From the NCBI GenBank assembly GCA_020445605.1, contig JAGRGH010000040.1, forward strand, positions 112,646 through 176,645: 64,000 nt of DNA. Reading direction: 5' to 3'. Of this stretch, positions 18,186-27,069 are shown piece by piece. This stretch comes from Chromatiales bacterium. Lineage in GTDB: Bacteria; Pseudomonadota; Gammaproteobacteria; JAGRGH01. Under the pieces are notes generated by a model, which worked only from the letters and a program-made list of their open reading frames with translations, was not told where the DNA came from and made no database searches. The position numbers were made by a program, and so were the translations under genes. How positions within the stretch are numbered: position 1 is the stretch's first letter; each line of letters begins with the position of its first letter.

Positions 18186-18794
18186 CTAAGGGTCCACCAT
18201 CATGCCGCCGTTGCCACCGTTGGCGGAAAGGTTGAGCGCATAGATCGTGCAGTTCTGGCCCGGCTGGAGAATGGTGCCCGGTGCGGCCTGGCAGGTGCCG
18301 ACGAAAATGCCGCCGTTCGCAGCGGGTACAAATGCGCCGCCGTTCGTGCACGAGGTCAACTGCCACGGCGGGTTCGCGGTCATCTGCGTGATCTGCTGTG
18401 GCGCGCCGGTGAGGTTATTCACTGTGTAGCACATCTCGTCCGCGGGGACCGTTACCTGACCGCCCGCGGCGTTGATCATGTCTGGCGGCGGAGCTGCCAC
18501 GGCGTCGCTGATGAGCTTGACGCCGCTGCCGCCCGCGGCAATCGCCGTGGCCGCGATCGCCAGCGTCAGGAACCGCGAACCCTCGCCTGAGGGCCGGCGC
18601 ACCAGCCGGAACGCCAACGTGGCGAGCAGCAGCGCCAGCGCGACCAGCGCGATTCCGCTGGCCGTCGGCACCTGACGTGCGAACGGTTCGTGATAGATCA
18701 TGCCCGCGCCACCGTTGCCGCCTGCTGCGACCTCGAGGCTCGTCAAGGCTGCCGACAGGGCGATTGCGCCAAGCGTCAAACTGCGTGATTTCAT
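18186..18794 (-). CDS. Sorting-motif paralogue 3
   Basis: A 202-residue paralogue: signal peptide (1-25), GGNGGAGMIYHEPFARQ, VPTASG plus helix (IALVALALLLATLAFRLVRRP), SGEGSRFLTLAIAATAIAAG, GSGVKLISDA, then a PPPDM spacer and the four-Cys domain (EMCYTVNN, TSCTNGG, GTCQAAPG, GQNCTIYA). The tail after the last Cys repeats the Gly-Asn-Gly motif (SANGGNGGMMV), as in paralogue 2. It has its own terminator downstream (18101-18137), so it can be transcribed apart from paralogues 1 and 2. With paralogue 4 it shares the sequence VPTASGIALVALALLLATLA exactly, which points to recent duplication. Confidence 0.8.
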   Translation of the reverse strand: MKSRSLTLGAIALSAALTSLEVAAGGNGGAGMIYHEPFARQVPTASGIALVALALLLATLAFRLVRRPSGEGSRFLTLAIAATAIAAGGSGVKLISDAVAAPPPDMINAAGGQVTVPADEMCYTVNNLTGAPQQITQMTANPPWQLTSCTNGGAFVPAANGGIFVGTCQAAPGTILQPGQNCTIYALNLSANGGNGGMMVDP

Positions 18795-18912
18795 AACATC
18801 CCCTCGTTAGTGTGCGTGGCAGGGCGGTCGCCCGGCCGATCATCGCGCCCGATTCTAGCCGAACCCGCGGGGTTTGGCCCCGGTCTGCCGTCGATCCGTG
18901 GCCGGAGCGTCT

Positions 18913-19500
18913 TCAGAATGGCGCGAGGGTGTCGAGTACGTAAATCTCGCAGAACTGACCCGGGTTCAGCACGGTTCCCGGCGACGCCGTGCAGGTGCCC
19001 ACGAACGTCCCGCCGTTGGCCATCATGCCGCCGTTGGCCGCGCCCGTGACGGTACCGCCGTTGCCGCAGGAGGTGAGCAGGTAGGGCGGGTTGGACATGA
19101 TTTCGGTGATCTGTTGTGGATAGACGGTCGTGTTGGCGACCGCAAAGCATTCCTCAACGCCGGGCACGCTGACCTCGCCGCCGGTGGCGTTGATCATGTT
19201 GAGCGTTGGCATGACTGCGGCCGCATCGCTGATGAGCTTCACCCCGCTGCCGCCAGCGGCCACGGCCGTGACCGCGATCGCCAGCGTCAGGAACCGCGAA
19301 CCGCTGCCGGACGGCCGGCGCACCAGCCGGAACGCCAGCGTCGCCAGCAGCAACGCCAGTGCGACCAGCGCGATGCCGCTGGCCGTCGGCACCTGCCGGG
19401 CGAACGGTTCGTGGACGATGATGCCCGCGCCACCGGCGCTGACCGAGCTGCTCGTGAACACGCCCGCGAGCGTGCCGATGATTCGGTGAATAGGTTTCAT
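18913..19500 (-). CDS. Sorting-motif paralogue 4
   Basis: A 195-residue paralogue. The ATG at 19500 is chosen because it starts a signal peptide (MKPIHRIIGTLAGVFTSSSV) in line with the others; an upstream extension is unlike the family. It continues GGAGIIVHEPFARQ, the same VPTASG-helix-RLVRRP block as paralogue 3, SGSGSRFLTLAIAVTAVAAG, VKLISDA, and the four-Cys domain (EECFAVAN, TSCGNGG, GTCTASPG, GQFCEIYV). The region between the second and third Cys holds three NGG repeats (NGGTVTGAANGGMMANGG). It is 58 bp from paralogue 5 on the same strand. Confidence 0.8.
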   Translation of the reverse strand: MKPIHRIIGTLAGVFTSSSVSAGGAGIIVHEPFARQVPTASGIALVALALLLATLAFRLVRRPSGSGSRFLTLAIAVTAVAAGGSGVKLISDAAAVMPTLNMINATGGEVSVPGVEECFAVANTTVYPQQITEIMSNPPYLLTSCGNGGTVTGAANGGMMANGGTFVGTCTASPGTVLNPGQFCEIYVLDTLAPF

Positions 19501-19558
19501 GGTTCCCCCGATTGGTTGTGCGGTGTGGACGCTGAATGTCCGGCGCGCGCTGGCGCCA

Positions 19559-20119
19559 TTACACGTCGGGTACCGGGTCGTTCGCGTAGATTTCGCAGGT
19601 CTGGCCCGGATTAAGGACAGTCCCCGGCGAGTCATTGCAGGTTTCATAAAAACCGCCACCGTTCGACGGGCACGGGCTCAGTATCCACGGCGGGGTGGCC
19701 AGGAGCTGGGTGATTTGCTGCGCGACCGGGGTGCCGTTGTTTACCAGGTGGCAGTTCTCGAAGTCGGGGATGTTGGCGATGCCGCCCGAGCTACTCAGCA
19801 ACTGGATTGCCACGGCGGCGCGGGCGTCGCCGATAAGCTTCACGCCGCTGCCGCCCGCGGCAATGGCCGTGGCCGCGATCGCCAGCGTCAGGAACCGCGA
19901 ACCGTCGCCGGACGGCCGGCGCACCAGCCGGAACGCCACGGTCGCCAGCAGCAGGGCCAGCGCGACCAGCGCGAAGCCGCCGAAGGTCGGCACCTGCCGC
20001 GCGAAGGGTTCGTAGATGATCATGCCGGCCCCGCCGTTGGCCTGGGCAAGGACGTCGGCGCTGAACGCGCCCGCTGGCAGAATCGCCGCGATGCGGCGGA
20101 TCGAAACTCGACTGGACAT
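19559..20119 (-). CDS. Sorting-motif paralogue 5 (first gene of the array)
   Basis: A 186-residue paralogue, the first of the array, divergent from metH. Signal peptide (1-26, ending VLAQA), NGGAGMIIYEPFARQ, VPTFGG plus helix (FALVALALLLATVAFRLVRRP), second helix, GVKLIGDA, and the four-Cys domain (ENCHLVNN, SPCPSNGG, ETCNDSPG, GQTCEIYA). ATG 20119 starts the signal peptide. The 191-bp gap to metH must hold the promoter. Its C-terminal domain is the shortest and lacks the extra NGG repeats of paralogues 2-4, so it is nearest in form to paralogue 1. Confidence 0.8.
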   Translation of the reverse strand: MSSRVSIRRIAAILPAGAFSADVLAQANGGAGMIIYEPFARQVPTFGGFALVALALLLATVAFRLVRRPSGDGSRFLTLAIAATAIAAGGSGVKLIGDARAAVAIQLLSSSGGIANIPDFENCHLVNNGTPVAQQITQLLATPPWILSPCPSNGGGFYETCNDSPGTVLNPGQTCEIYANDPVPDV

Positions 20120-20310
20120 GTGGAATCCCCCCGGTGCTGCCGTACGGCATGTTGTTGATTTCCCGATTCTATGGCCCGCCTGCATCTGGTTTCCAGCCGC
20201 AGCCGCCGTTTACGGGGCCAAAACTGCGGGATTCAGGCCAAAACCGGCCCGGACCGGGCGTGCGCATTAGCCCGCGCTTATAATCGCCGGTTTTCCCGCC
20301 CGGACCCGCC

Positions 20311-23300
20311 ATGACCCGCCCGGACCTCCAGACACTGCTCGGCGAGCGCATCCTGATCCTGGATGGCGCCATGGGCACGATGATTCAGCGCCACCGTCTG
20401 GGCGAGGCTGAGTATCGCGGCGAACGGTTCGCCGACTGGCCGCGCGATCTCAAGGGCAACAACGATCTCCTGACACTGACCCGCCCGGAGGTCATCCGCG
20501 ACATTCACCTTGCCTATCTGAATGCCGGCGCCGACATCCTCGAGACCAACACCTTCAACGCAAACCGCTATGGGCTCGGCGACTACGGCATGGAGGCGTT
20601 CGTCTACGAGATCAACCACGCCGGCGCGGCACTCGCGCGTGAGGCCGCCGACAGCGTCGCGACCGGTGGCCGGCCGCGTTTCGTCGCCGGCGTGCTCGGG
20701 CCGACGAACAAGACGGCCTCGATGTCGCGCGATGTCGACAACCCCGGCGCGCGCGAGGTGCGTTTCGACGATCTGGTCGAGACCTATCTCGAGGCCACGC
20801 GTGGACTGGTCGATGGCGGCGCCGATCTGCTGCTGGTCGAGACGATCTTCGACACCCTGAACGCGAAGGCCGCGCTGTACGCCATCGACGAGTATTTCGA
20901 GCGCAGCGGCCGGCGCCTGCCGGTGATGATCTCCGGCACGATCACGGATCGTTCCGGGCGCACACTCACCGGCCAGACCACCGAAGCCCTGTACAACTCG
21001 CTGCGTCACAGCCGTCCGCTGAGCATGGGGCTGAACTGCGCGCTCGGGCCGGATCTGCTGCGCCAGTACGTTGAGGAGATGTCGCGGGTCAGCGAGACCT
21101 TCGTCTCCGCGCATCCGAACGCCGGCCTGCCGAACGAACTCGGCGGCTACGATCTGGACGCCGCGACCATGGCCGGGCAGATTCGCGAATGGGCCGAGTC
21201 CGGCTTTCTGAACATCGTCGGCGGCTGCTGCGGCACGACGCCGGAGCACATCCGTGCGATTGCCGAGGCCGTCGGCGACTGCGCACCACGCACGCCCTCG
21301 CGGCCGCGGCCGGCCTGTCGGCTGTCGGGCCTGGAGCCGCTGAACATCGACGGCACGCTGAACTTCGTGAACGTCGGCGAGCGCGCGAACGTCACCGGTT
21401 CGGCGAAGTTCAAGCGCCTGATCCTCGACGGCCAGTACGACACCGCGCTCGATGTCTGTCGCGACCAGGTCGAGGACGGCGCGCAGGTCATTGACGTCAA
21501 CATGGACGAGGGCATGCTCGACGGCACCGCGGCGATGGTGCGCTTCCTCGACCTGATGGCGCCGGACCCCGATGCATCGCGCGTGCCCGTGATGATCGAT
21601 TCCTCGAAGTGGCCGATCCTCGAGGCCGGGCTCAAGTGCGTGCAGGGCCGGCCGATCGTCAACTCGATTTCGCTCAAGGAAGGCGAGGCGGCATTCATCG
21701 AACAGGCGCGCGCCTGCCGGCGCTATGGCGCGGCGGTGATCGTCATGGCCTTCGACGAGCAGGGGCAGGCCGACACCTTCGAGCGCAAGACCGGGATCTG
21801 CGCGCGCGCCTACCGGATCCTGACCGAACAGGTCGGCATGCGCGGTGAGGACATCATCTTCGACCCGAACATCTTCGCGATCGCGACGGGCATCGAGGAG
21901 CACGCGCGCTATGGCGTGGACTTTATCGAGGCCACGCGCTGGATCAAGCAGCATCTGCCGGACGCGCATGTCTCCGGCGGTGTGTCCAACGTGTCGTTCG
22001 CGTTTCGCGGCAACAACACCGTGCGAGAGGCGATCCATGCGGTGTTCCTGTATCACGCGATCGGCGCCGGCATGGACATGGGCATCGTTAACGCCGGTCA
22101 GCTGGCCGTGTATGACGAGATCGATCCGGAGCTGCGCGAGGCGGTCGAGGACGTCGTCCTGAACCGACGTGCCGATGCGACTGAGCGCCTGCTCGAGATC
22201 GCGCCACGCTTTTCGGCGGGCGACGCGACTGAGACCACGCGCACCGATGCCGCCTGGCGGGAATGGCCGGTCGCGAAGCGGCTCGAACACGCGCTGGTCA
22301 AGGGCATCACCGATCACATCGAGGCCGATACCGAAGAGGCACGCGCCGCGCTCGGCCGACCGCTGGCCGTGATCGAGGGCCCGCTGATGGACGGCATGAA
22401 CGTCGTCGGCGATCTGTTCGGCGCCGGCAAGATGTTTCTACCGCAGGTCGTGAAATCCGCGCGCGTGATGAAGCGCGCCGTGGCGTATCTGGAACCGTAC
22501 CTCGAGGCCGAGAAGGCCGCCGGCGATTTCCGTTCGGCGGGTCGCGTGCTGCTCGCGACCGTCAAGGGTGACGTGCACGACATCGGCAAGAACATCGTCG
22601 GCGTCGTGCTCGGCTGCAACGGCTACGAGGTGATCGATCTCGGTGTCATGGTCGCGGCCGAAACCATTCTGGCGACGGCACGTGAGCGCGAGGTCGATGT
22701 CATCGGGCTGTCCGGACTGATCACCCCGTCACTGGACGAGATGGTGCATCTCGGTGCCGAGCTGGAACGCCAGCGGTTCGAACTGCCGTTGCTGATCGGT
22801 GGCGCGACGACCTCGAAGGCACACACGGCGCTGAAGATCGAGCCGAAATACTCCGGTGCGGTCGTGCATGTCGCCGATGCCTCGCGCGCGGTCGGCGTGG
22901 TCAGCGCGCTTCTGTCCGACGAGCAGCGCGAGGGTTTTATCGCCACGACGCGCGCGGACTACGCGGCCCTGCGCGAGCGGCGTGCGGCCGGCAGCGCACG
23001 CAAGCTGGTCTCGCTGTCTGCCGCGCGTGAGAACCGCTTTGACGGCGACTGGGACAACTACACGCCGCCCGCGCCTGGGTTCACGGGCACGCGTGCGTTC
23101 GACGACTATCCGCTGGATGAACTCGTCGATCGCATCGACTGGACGCCGTTCTTTCACGCCTGGGAGCTGTCGGGAAAGTTTCCGGCGATCCTCGACGACC
23201 CCGACAAGGGCACCGAGGCACGCCGGCTGTACGACGATGCGCGCGAAATGCTCGACCGGATCGTCGCCGAGCGCTGGCTCACGGCGCGTGGCGTGATCGG

Positions 23301-23988
23301 GTTCTGGCCCGCAAACGCGCGCGGCGATGACATCGAACTGTACGCCGATGATTCGCGCGCCAGGCCGGCGAACGTGTTGCACCATCTGCGCCAGCAGGGC
23401 GAGAAGCGCGAGGGCGTGGCGAACCATTGCCTGAGTGATTTCATGGCCCCGGTCGACAGCAACCGTCCCGACTGGATCGGTGGTTTTGCAGTGACCGCCG
23501 GCATCGGAATCGATGAGCACGTGCGGCGCTTCGAGGCCGCGCACGACGACTACTCCGCGATCCTGCTCAAGTCGCTGGCCGATCGTCTCGCCGAGGCCTT
23601 CGCCGAGCGCATGCACGAGCGCGTGCGCCGGGAGTTCTGGGGTTTTGCGGCGGACGAATCACTCGACAATGCCGGGATGATCGCCGAACGCTACCGTGGC
23701 ATTCGCCCGGCGCCGGGCTATCCGGCGTGTCCGGATCACACCGAGAAGGCGACGCTGTGGACGCTGCTGAACGCCGAGACGGCGACGGGCATCTCGCTCA
23801 CCGAAAGCTTCGCGATGTGGCCTGCCGCTTCGGTCTCCGGCTGGTATTTCTCGCACCCGGGCAGCCGCTATTTCGCGGTCGGCGCGATCTCGCGCGATCA
23901 GGTCGCCGATTACGCGCGCCGCAAGTCCATGCCTGTGCGGGAGGTCGAACGCTGGCTCGCGCCGAACCTCGCCTACGAACCGGATTGA
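20311..23988 (+). CDS. metH: Cobalamin-dependent methionine synthase
   Basis: A 1225-residue full-length MetH. It moves the methyl group of methyltetrahydrofolate to homocysteine through cobalamin in the cytosol. All four modules are present: homocysteine-binding barrel with Zn-binding Cys 243 (GLNCALGP) and Cys 306/307 ([11 protein letters not shown]); pterin-binding barrel starting [14 protein letters not shown]; cap plus B12 domain with [20 protein letters not shown] (Asp 754, cobalt-ligand His 756); and the reactivation domain ending in [18 protein letters not shown] 20311 gives the standard N-terminus ([12 protein letters not shown]). No riboswitch was recognised in the 191-bp upstream gap. 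The 3' end overlaps the convergent helicase gene by 16 bp. Confidence 0.97.
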   Translation: MTRPDLQTLLGERILILDGAMGTMIQRHRLGEAEYRGERFADWPRDLKGNNDLLTLTRPEVIRDIHLAYLNAGADILETNTFNANRYGLGDYGMEAFVYEINHAGAALAREAADSVATGGRPRFVAGVLGPTNKTASMSRDVDNPGAREVRFDDLVETYLEATRGLVDGGADLLLVETIFDTLNAKAALYAIDEYFERSGRRLPVMISGTITDRSGRTLTGQTTEALYNSLRHSRPLSMGLNCALGPDLLRQYVEEMSRVSETFVSAHPNAGLPNELGGYDLDAATMAGQIREWAESGFLNIVGGCCGTTPEHIRAIAEAVGDCAPRTPSRPRPACRLSGLEPLNIDGTLNFVNVGERANVTGSAKFKRLILDGQYDTALDVCRDQVEDGAQVIDVNMDEGMLDGTAAMVRFLDLMAPDPDASRVPVMIDSSKWPILEAGLKCVQGRPIVNSISLKEGEAAFIEQARACRRYGAAVIVMAFDEQGQADTFERKTGICARAYRILTEQVGMRGEDIIFDPNIFAIATGIEEHARYGVDFIEATRWIKQHLPDAHVSGGVSNVSFAFRGNNTVREAIHAVFLYHAIGAGMDMGIVNAGQLAVYDEIDPELREAVEDVVLNRRADATERLLEIAPRFSAGDATETTRTDAAWREWPVAKRLEHALVKGITDHIEADTEEARAALGRPLAVIEGPLMDGMNVVGDLFGAGKMFLPQVVKSARVMKRAVAYLEPYLEAEKAAGDFRSAGRVLLATVKGDVHDIGKNIVGVVLGCNGYEVIDLGVMVAAETILATAREREVDVIGLSGLITPSLDEMVHLGAELERQRFELPLLIGGATTSKAHTALKIEPKYSGAVVHVADASRAVGVVSALLSDEQREGFIATTRADYAALRERRAAGSARKLVSLSAARENRFDGDWDNYTPPAPGFTGTRAFDDYPLDELVDRIDWTPFFHAWELSGKFPAILDDPDKGTEARRLYDDAREMLDRIVAERWLTARGVIGFWPANARGDDIELYADDSRARPANVLHHLRQQGEKREGVANHCLSDFMAPVDSNRPDWIGGFAVTAGIGIDEHVRRFEAAHDDYSAILLKSLADRLAEAFAERMHERVRREFWGFAADESLDNAGMIAERYRGIRPAPGYPACPDHTEKATLWTLLNAETATGISLTESFAMWPAASVSGWYFSHPGSRYFAVGAISRDQVADYARRKSMPVREVERWLAPNLAYEPD

Positions 23989-26072
23989 TTCTCCGCGCGC
24001 GTGCGAAACGGGATGACCTCGACGAAGGTCTGTGGGTCGCTCGTGCGCACCGAGAACACGAATCGCGTGCCGGCCGTGTACTCTTTCTGCTGACAACGGA
24101 ACTCCGGCTGCTCGTCGCCGAGTTCCAGTTCAGCCAACCGGTGCTGCTCGTTTTCGTGCCGCATGGTGAAGCGTACGTGCGCAATTCCGCTGCCTGTACG
24201 TCGCAGAATGAATCCGGCCTCGGCGCGTGACTTCAGGGTGACTTCCTTGCGGGTTTGTCCATCGGCGCCACGCTCGACGTCCAGCGTGCGTCCGCCGGGG
24301 GAGTGCAGCCGCAGGCCGATATGCGTGGTGGTGTCGCCCAGCCACTGCTCGGGCGCCCATACCTCGCGAAACGCCTGATATCCAAGCCGCGGCGCAGGCC
24401 GGCGGAACTCGTCCTTGCAATCGAGAATGACGCACTGGCTGGTGCCGCCGAATTTTGGGCCGCGCAGTCCACGCCCGACCATCTGTTCGTAGAGCACCTG
24501 GCTGACGGTCGGACGCGCGACGACGACGTGCGTTGTCTTCGGGGCATCGAAGCCGGTGGTCAACACCTCGCAGTTGCACAGCACCTGGAGGTCGCCGGCG
24601 CGAAACTCCGCGATCAGCCGGCGGCGCGTCGCCTCCAGCGTGGTGCCGCTCACCGCAGCAGCGGCGATCTTCTCGCGCCGCAACAGAAACGCCGTCTGTT
24701 CGGCGTCGTGGACGGTCGGGCCGAAATAGATCATGCGCGCGGCGGGATCGGCAGCGTATACCTCGGCAATTTCCTTGACGACCAGCCGTCTGCGCTGGTG
24801 TTGATCGGCCGACTCCGCGTAGGCCCGGTCAAACTGGTCGATCGCCTCCAGCGACAGTTCGGTCGTCGGTAGGTCCGGGCCCTTGAGTCGCACCCGCGTT
24901 TCGATGTTGCGAAACAGGGGCCGCGCGAGGATCTCGCGCTGCTGGAGTGTTTCGCGGGGTTTCTTGCCGAGGGTGACGGCCGCCTCGATCAGTCTGCCTT
25001 CGAAGACCTCTCGCAGCGCGAGTGTTCCCGCCGTGGGATCGTGTTGATCGTATTCCTTTGCGTAGGGCGTGGCGGTCAAGCCGATGACGCTGACCTTGTC
25101 ACCCTGGTGTCCGTCGATGATCTCAACGTAGCTGGGCGCCGCCGCACGATGCGCTTCGTCGATCACGATGCAGCGCAATCCGCCGAGCAGGCTACTGCTC
25201 AGGTCTGGATTCGACTGAAGCTTGTGCCGGTACGACTGCGGGGTTCCGACCAGGAACCGCACACGGCCGCGCGACTGGCTGACGCTCTCGCGGCTGGCCT
25301 GCACCCGCGCGGAGAATTCTCCCCACCATCTCAACAGCAGCAAGGGCTGCGTGCCGTCCGGCGAGCTTTGCCAGACCTCGGTGATGCAGGCGCAGGCCTG
25401 TTCGCAAAGCTCTTCGGTGTGCGCGAGCCAGACGACCGTCAGCGAGCGCCCGAGGTTCGACTCGGTGACGTCGTGCGTCCAGCGATGCAGCGTCTGAACT
25501 GCAACGCGGGTCTTGCCGGCGCCCGTTGGCAGGGTAACCAGCGCGCGGTCCATGCCTGAATCAGCATTCAGCACGCCGAGCAGTTGATCGCTGACCTCAA
25601 GCTGAAAGTCGGCCAATCGCTGGTGCTGTGGCGGCGGATCGATTGTGAGAAAGGCCGGTGGGCGCTCGGCGGCCGGTTCGCCGGCCAGGTTTGGCGGAAA
25701 TCCCAGCGCGCGCGTGAAGTTCACGGCCGCATCCTTCCCCGGGTGCCAGCGCATCGGCGCAATCTGACTGCTGTCATGTCCGGCTCGCGTGAGGGCCTTG
25801 GCCAGCAGGCGGCGGAGGTCCGGTTGGGCGAGCAGATCAGCGTCGTGCTGGATTACCAGAATCTCGGCCAGCTCCCATTTGGTCGACGGCCGGTCACGAC
25901 CTTCCTGCGCCCTGCGCATGGCGCGCAGGGATTTCTCAAAGTCACCGCAAAGCCGGCGTAGCTCGGCGACGGTGAGGAGTTCCACCAGTCGCTGCGCCGC
26001 ACGCTGGCGCCAACTGTCGTCGGCGAAAAGTAGCGCAACCCCGAGTTCTTCATCACCTGCATCAGCAGCCAT
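23973..26072 (-). CDS. SF2 DEAD/DEAH-type helicase with unassigned N- and C-terminal domains
   Basis: A 699-residue protein. Residues about 1-150 are an unassigned helical N-domain. The helicase core follows: Walker [15 protein letters not shown] (motif Ia), DEAH box IDEAHRAA, motif III TATPYA, a second RecA domain with [11 protein letters not shown], and motifs V/VI ([19 protein letters not shown]). After the core comes about 120 residues of beta-rich sequence I cannot place ([20 protein letters not shown] and on). The overall pattern resembles stand-alone ResIII/SSL2-type helicases, found both in DNA repair and in defence islands. No nuclease motif was seen. It converges on metH with a 16-bp overlap. 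Function unproven. Confidence 0.85.
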   Translation of the reverse strand: MAADAGDEELGVALLFADDSWRQRAAQRLVELLTVAELRRLCGDFEKSLRAMRRAQEGRDRPSTKWELAEILVIQHDADLLAQPDLRRLLAKALTRAGHDSSQIAPMRWHPGKDAAVNFTRALGFPPNLAGEPAAERPPAFLTIDPPPQHQRLADFQLEVSDQLLGVLNADSGMDRALVTLPTGAGKTRVAVQTLHRWTHDVTESNLGRSLTVVWLAHTEELCEQACACITEVWQSSPDGTQPLLLLRWWGEFSARVQASRESVSQSRGRVRFLVGTPQSYRHKLQSNPDLSSSLLGGLRCIVIDEAHRAAAPSYVEIIDGHQGDKVSVIGLTATPYAKEYDQHDPTAGTLALREVFEGRLIEAAVTLGKKPRETLQQREILARPLFRNIETRVRLKGPDLPTTELSLEAIDQFDRAYAESADQHQRRRLVVKEIAEVYAADPAARMIYFGPTVHDAEQTAFLLRREKIAAAAVSGTTLEATRRRLIAEFRAGDLQVLCNCEVLTTGFDAPKTTHVVVARPTVSQVLYEQMVGRGLRGPKFGGTSQCVILDCKDEFRRPAPRLGYQAFREVWAPEQWLGDTTTHIGLRLHSPGGRTLDVERGADGQTRKEVTLKSRAEAGFILRRTGSGIAHVRFTMRHENEQHRLAELELGDEQPEFRCQQKEYTAGTRFVFSVRTSDPQTFVEVIPFRTRAENQSGS

Positions 26073-26176
26073 TTTGAGTCATGCCTTTCCATATCCCCAC
26101 TATCAAAGGTAATGCGGGGATGCGTTTTCGACAAGCGCCCCGGATCACGCGCCGGTGTGGCATGCTGGCGCGAGCC

Positions 26177-26330
26177 AGGGAAACTCTGAATTGTCAGAGT
26201 TTCCCGCGGCACAGGGAGGTGCCGCCATCTTCGGCGGCTGCGAGCCGTCGAAGATGAAAGAACACGAAAAATCGCACTTTTTCGTTTTCGCTGCTCTGGC
26301 AATCCAGGATGGATTGATCGGGGCCTCACC
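26177..26330 (+). repeat. Repeat R1, copy B
   Basis: Full-length R1: left end AGGGAAACTCTGAATTGTCA, then a run of small hairpins (GCGGCAC/GTGCCGC; CATCTTCGGCGG with its partner; GAAAAA..TTTTTC) and right end GGATTGATCGGGGCC. It ends about 21 bp before the ATG of the downstream gene, the same placement as copy C. Confidence 0.85.
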
Positions 26331-26351
26331 AGAGTCACAGGAGTGAAAGCC

Positions 26352-27002
26352 ATGAGTGAAACGCAATCCACCGCGGCGGTGCGCATCGGTTCGCTGTTCG
26401 ACAACGGTTCCACGCAGACCGGGTTCATGGTCGCGGCCGTGACCGCAATCAGCCAGGCGTTTGCGCGCGACGATGTGCATGCGGCCGTCGGCGCCAATCC
26501 GGTGTGGGTCGCGATCGGGGTTTCGGCGCTGTTCGCGATCTACCAGGTTCGGCTGTATCAGCGCGCGCGGATCGCCGAATGCGTGGTGCTGATCCCGCTG
26601 GTCGCGGCGATCGTGTTCGGACTCGCGCTCGGCGCGAACAACCTGATCGCCGCTCAGGTCGGCAGCGAGCCGGACCCGGCGCTGGAGGCCGAGATTCGCG
26701 ACGCGACCGAGCAACTCGGTCGCCTGAATGCCTTGCGGCCGGGCACAGCCGCGGACGCGGTAGCCGCCAGCGCCGCCAGGCTTCCGGCACGCACCGCGAC
26801 TACGGCGATCGCTTCGGGCACCGGGGCGCGGCCCGTGTTCGACGGCAACGGCATGCGACCGGCGCGAACCACCCCTGTCCATGCTGAAGTCGAGCGCCAG
26901 AAAACCGAGACCGAACAGCGCAAGGCACTCGAGGTGAAGCTTGAGCTGCTCAGGTCGCTGAAGGCGAAGCGGCAGACGCAGTCGGTCTGGAAGAAGTGGT
27001 GA
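26352..27002 (+). CDS. Two-TM membrane protein of unknown function
   Basis: A 216-residue protein. Two membrane helices are visible (about 49-63, NPVWVAIGVSALFAIYQV, and about 75-95, CVVLIPLVAAIVFGLALGA), and a weaker hydrophobic stretch lies near residue 25. A long soluble C-terminal part is Ala-rich and ends in a charged coiled coil (EVERQKTETEQRKALEVKLE, LLRSLKAKR). ATG 26352 is used because AGGAG (26339-26343) is correctly spaced; a GTG at 26343 overlaps that site. Repeat R1 ends 21 bp upstream. The downstream histidine-kinase gene starts 67 bp later on the same strand. No family recognised. Confidence 0.72.
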   Translation: MSETQSTAAVRIGSLFDNGSTQTGFMVAAVTAISQAFARDDVHAAVGANPVWVAIGVSALFAIYQVRLYQRARIAECVVLIPLVAAIVFGLALGANNLIAAQVGSEPDPALEAEIRDATEQLGRLNALRPGTAADAVAASAARLPARTATTAIASGTGARPVFDGNGMRPARTTPVHAEVERQKTETEQRKALEVKLELLRSLKAKRQTQSVWKKW

Positions 27003-27069
27003 GGTTCGTGCCGGCGCTCCGTGTCGGGCGCGGTATGATCGTCGCATCGGGGCGTTCGGAACGTGATCG

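Noticed and set aside
20120..20310. Cobalamin or SAM riboswitch before metH
   Set aside because: The 191-bp gap shows no B12-box-like core or SAM-type stems; no support.
20278..22317. Long open frame of about 680 codons on the minus strand
   Set aside because: Antisense to metH; high GC makes such frames common, and its translation is Arg/His/Asp-rich with no domain.
23973..26072. Type I/III restriction subunit
   Set aside because: No specificity or methylase gene beside it and no nuclease motif; kept as helicase of unknown role.
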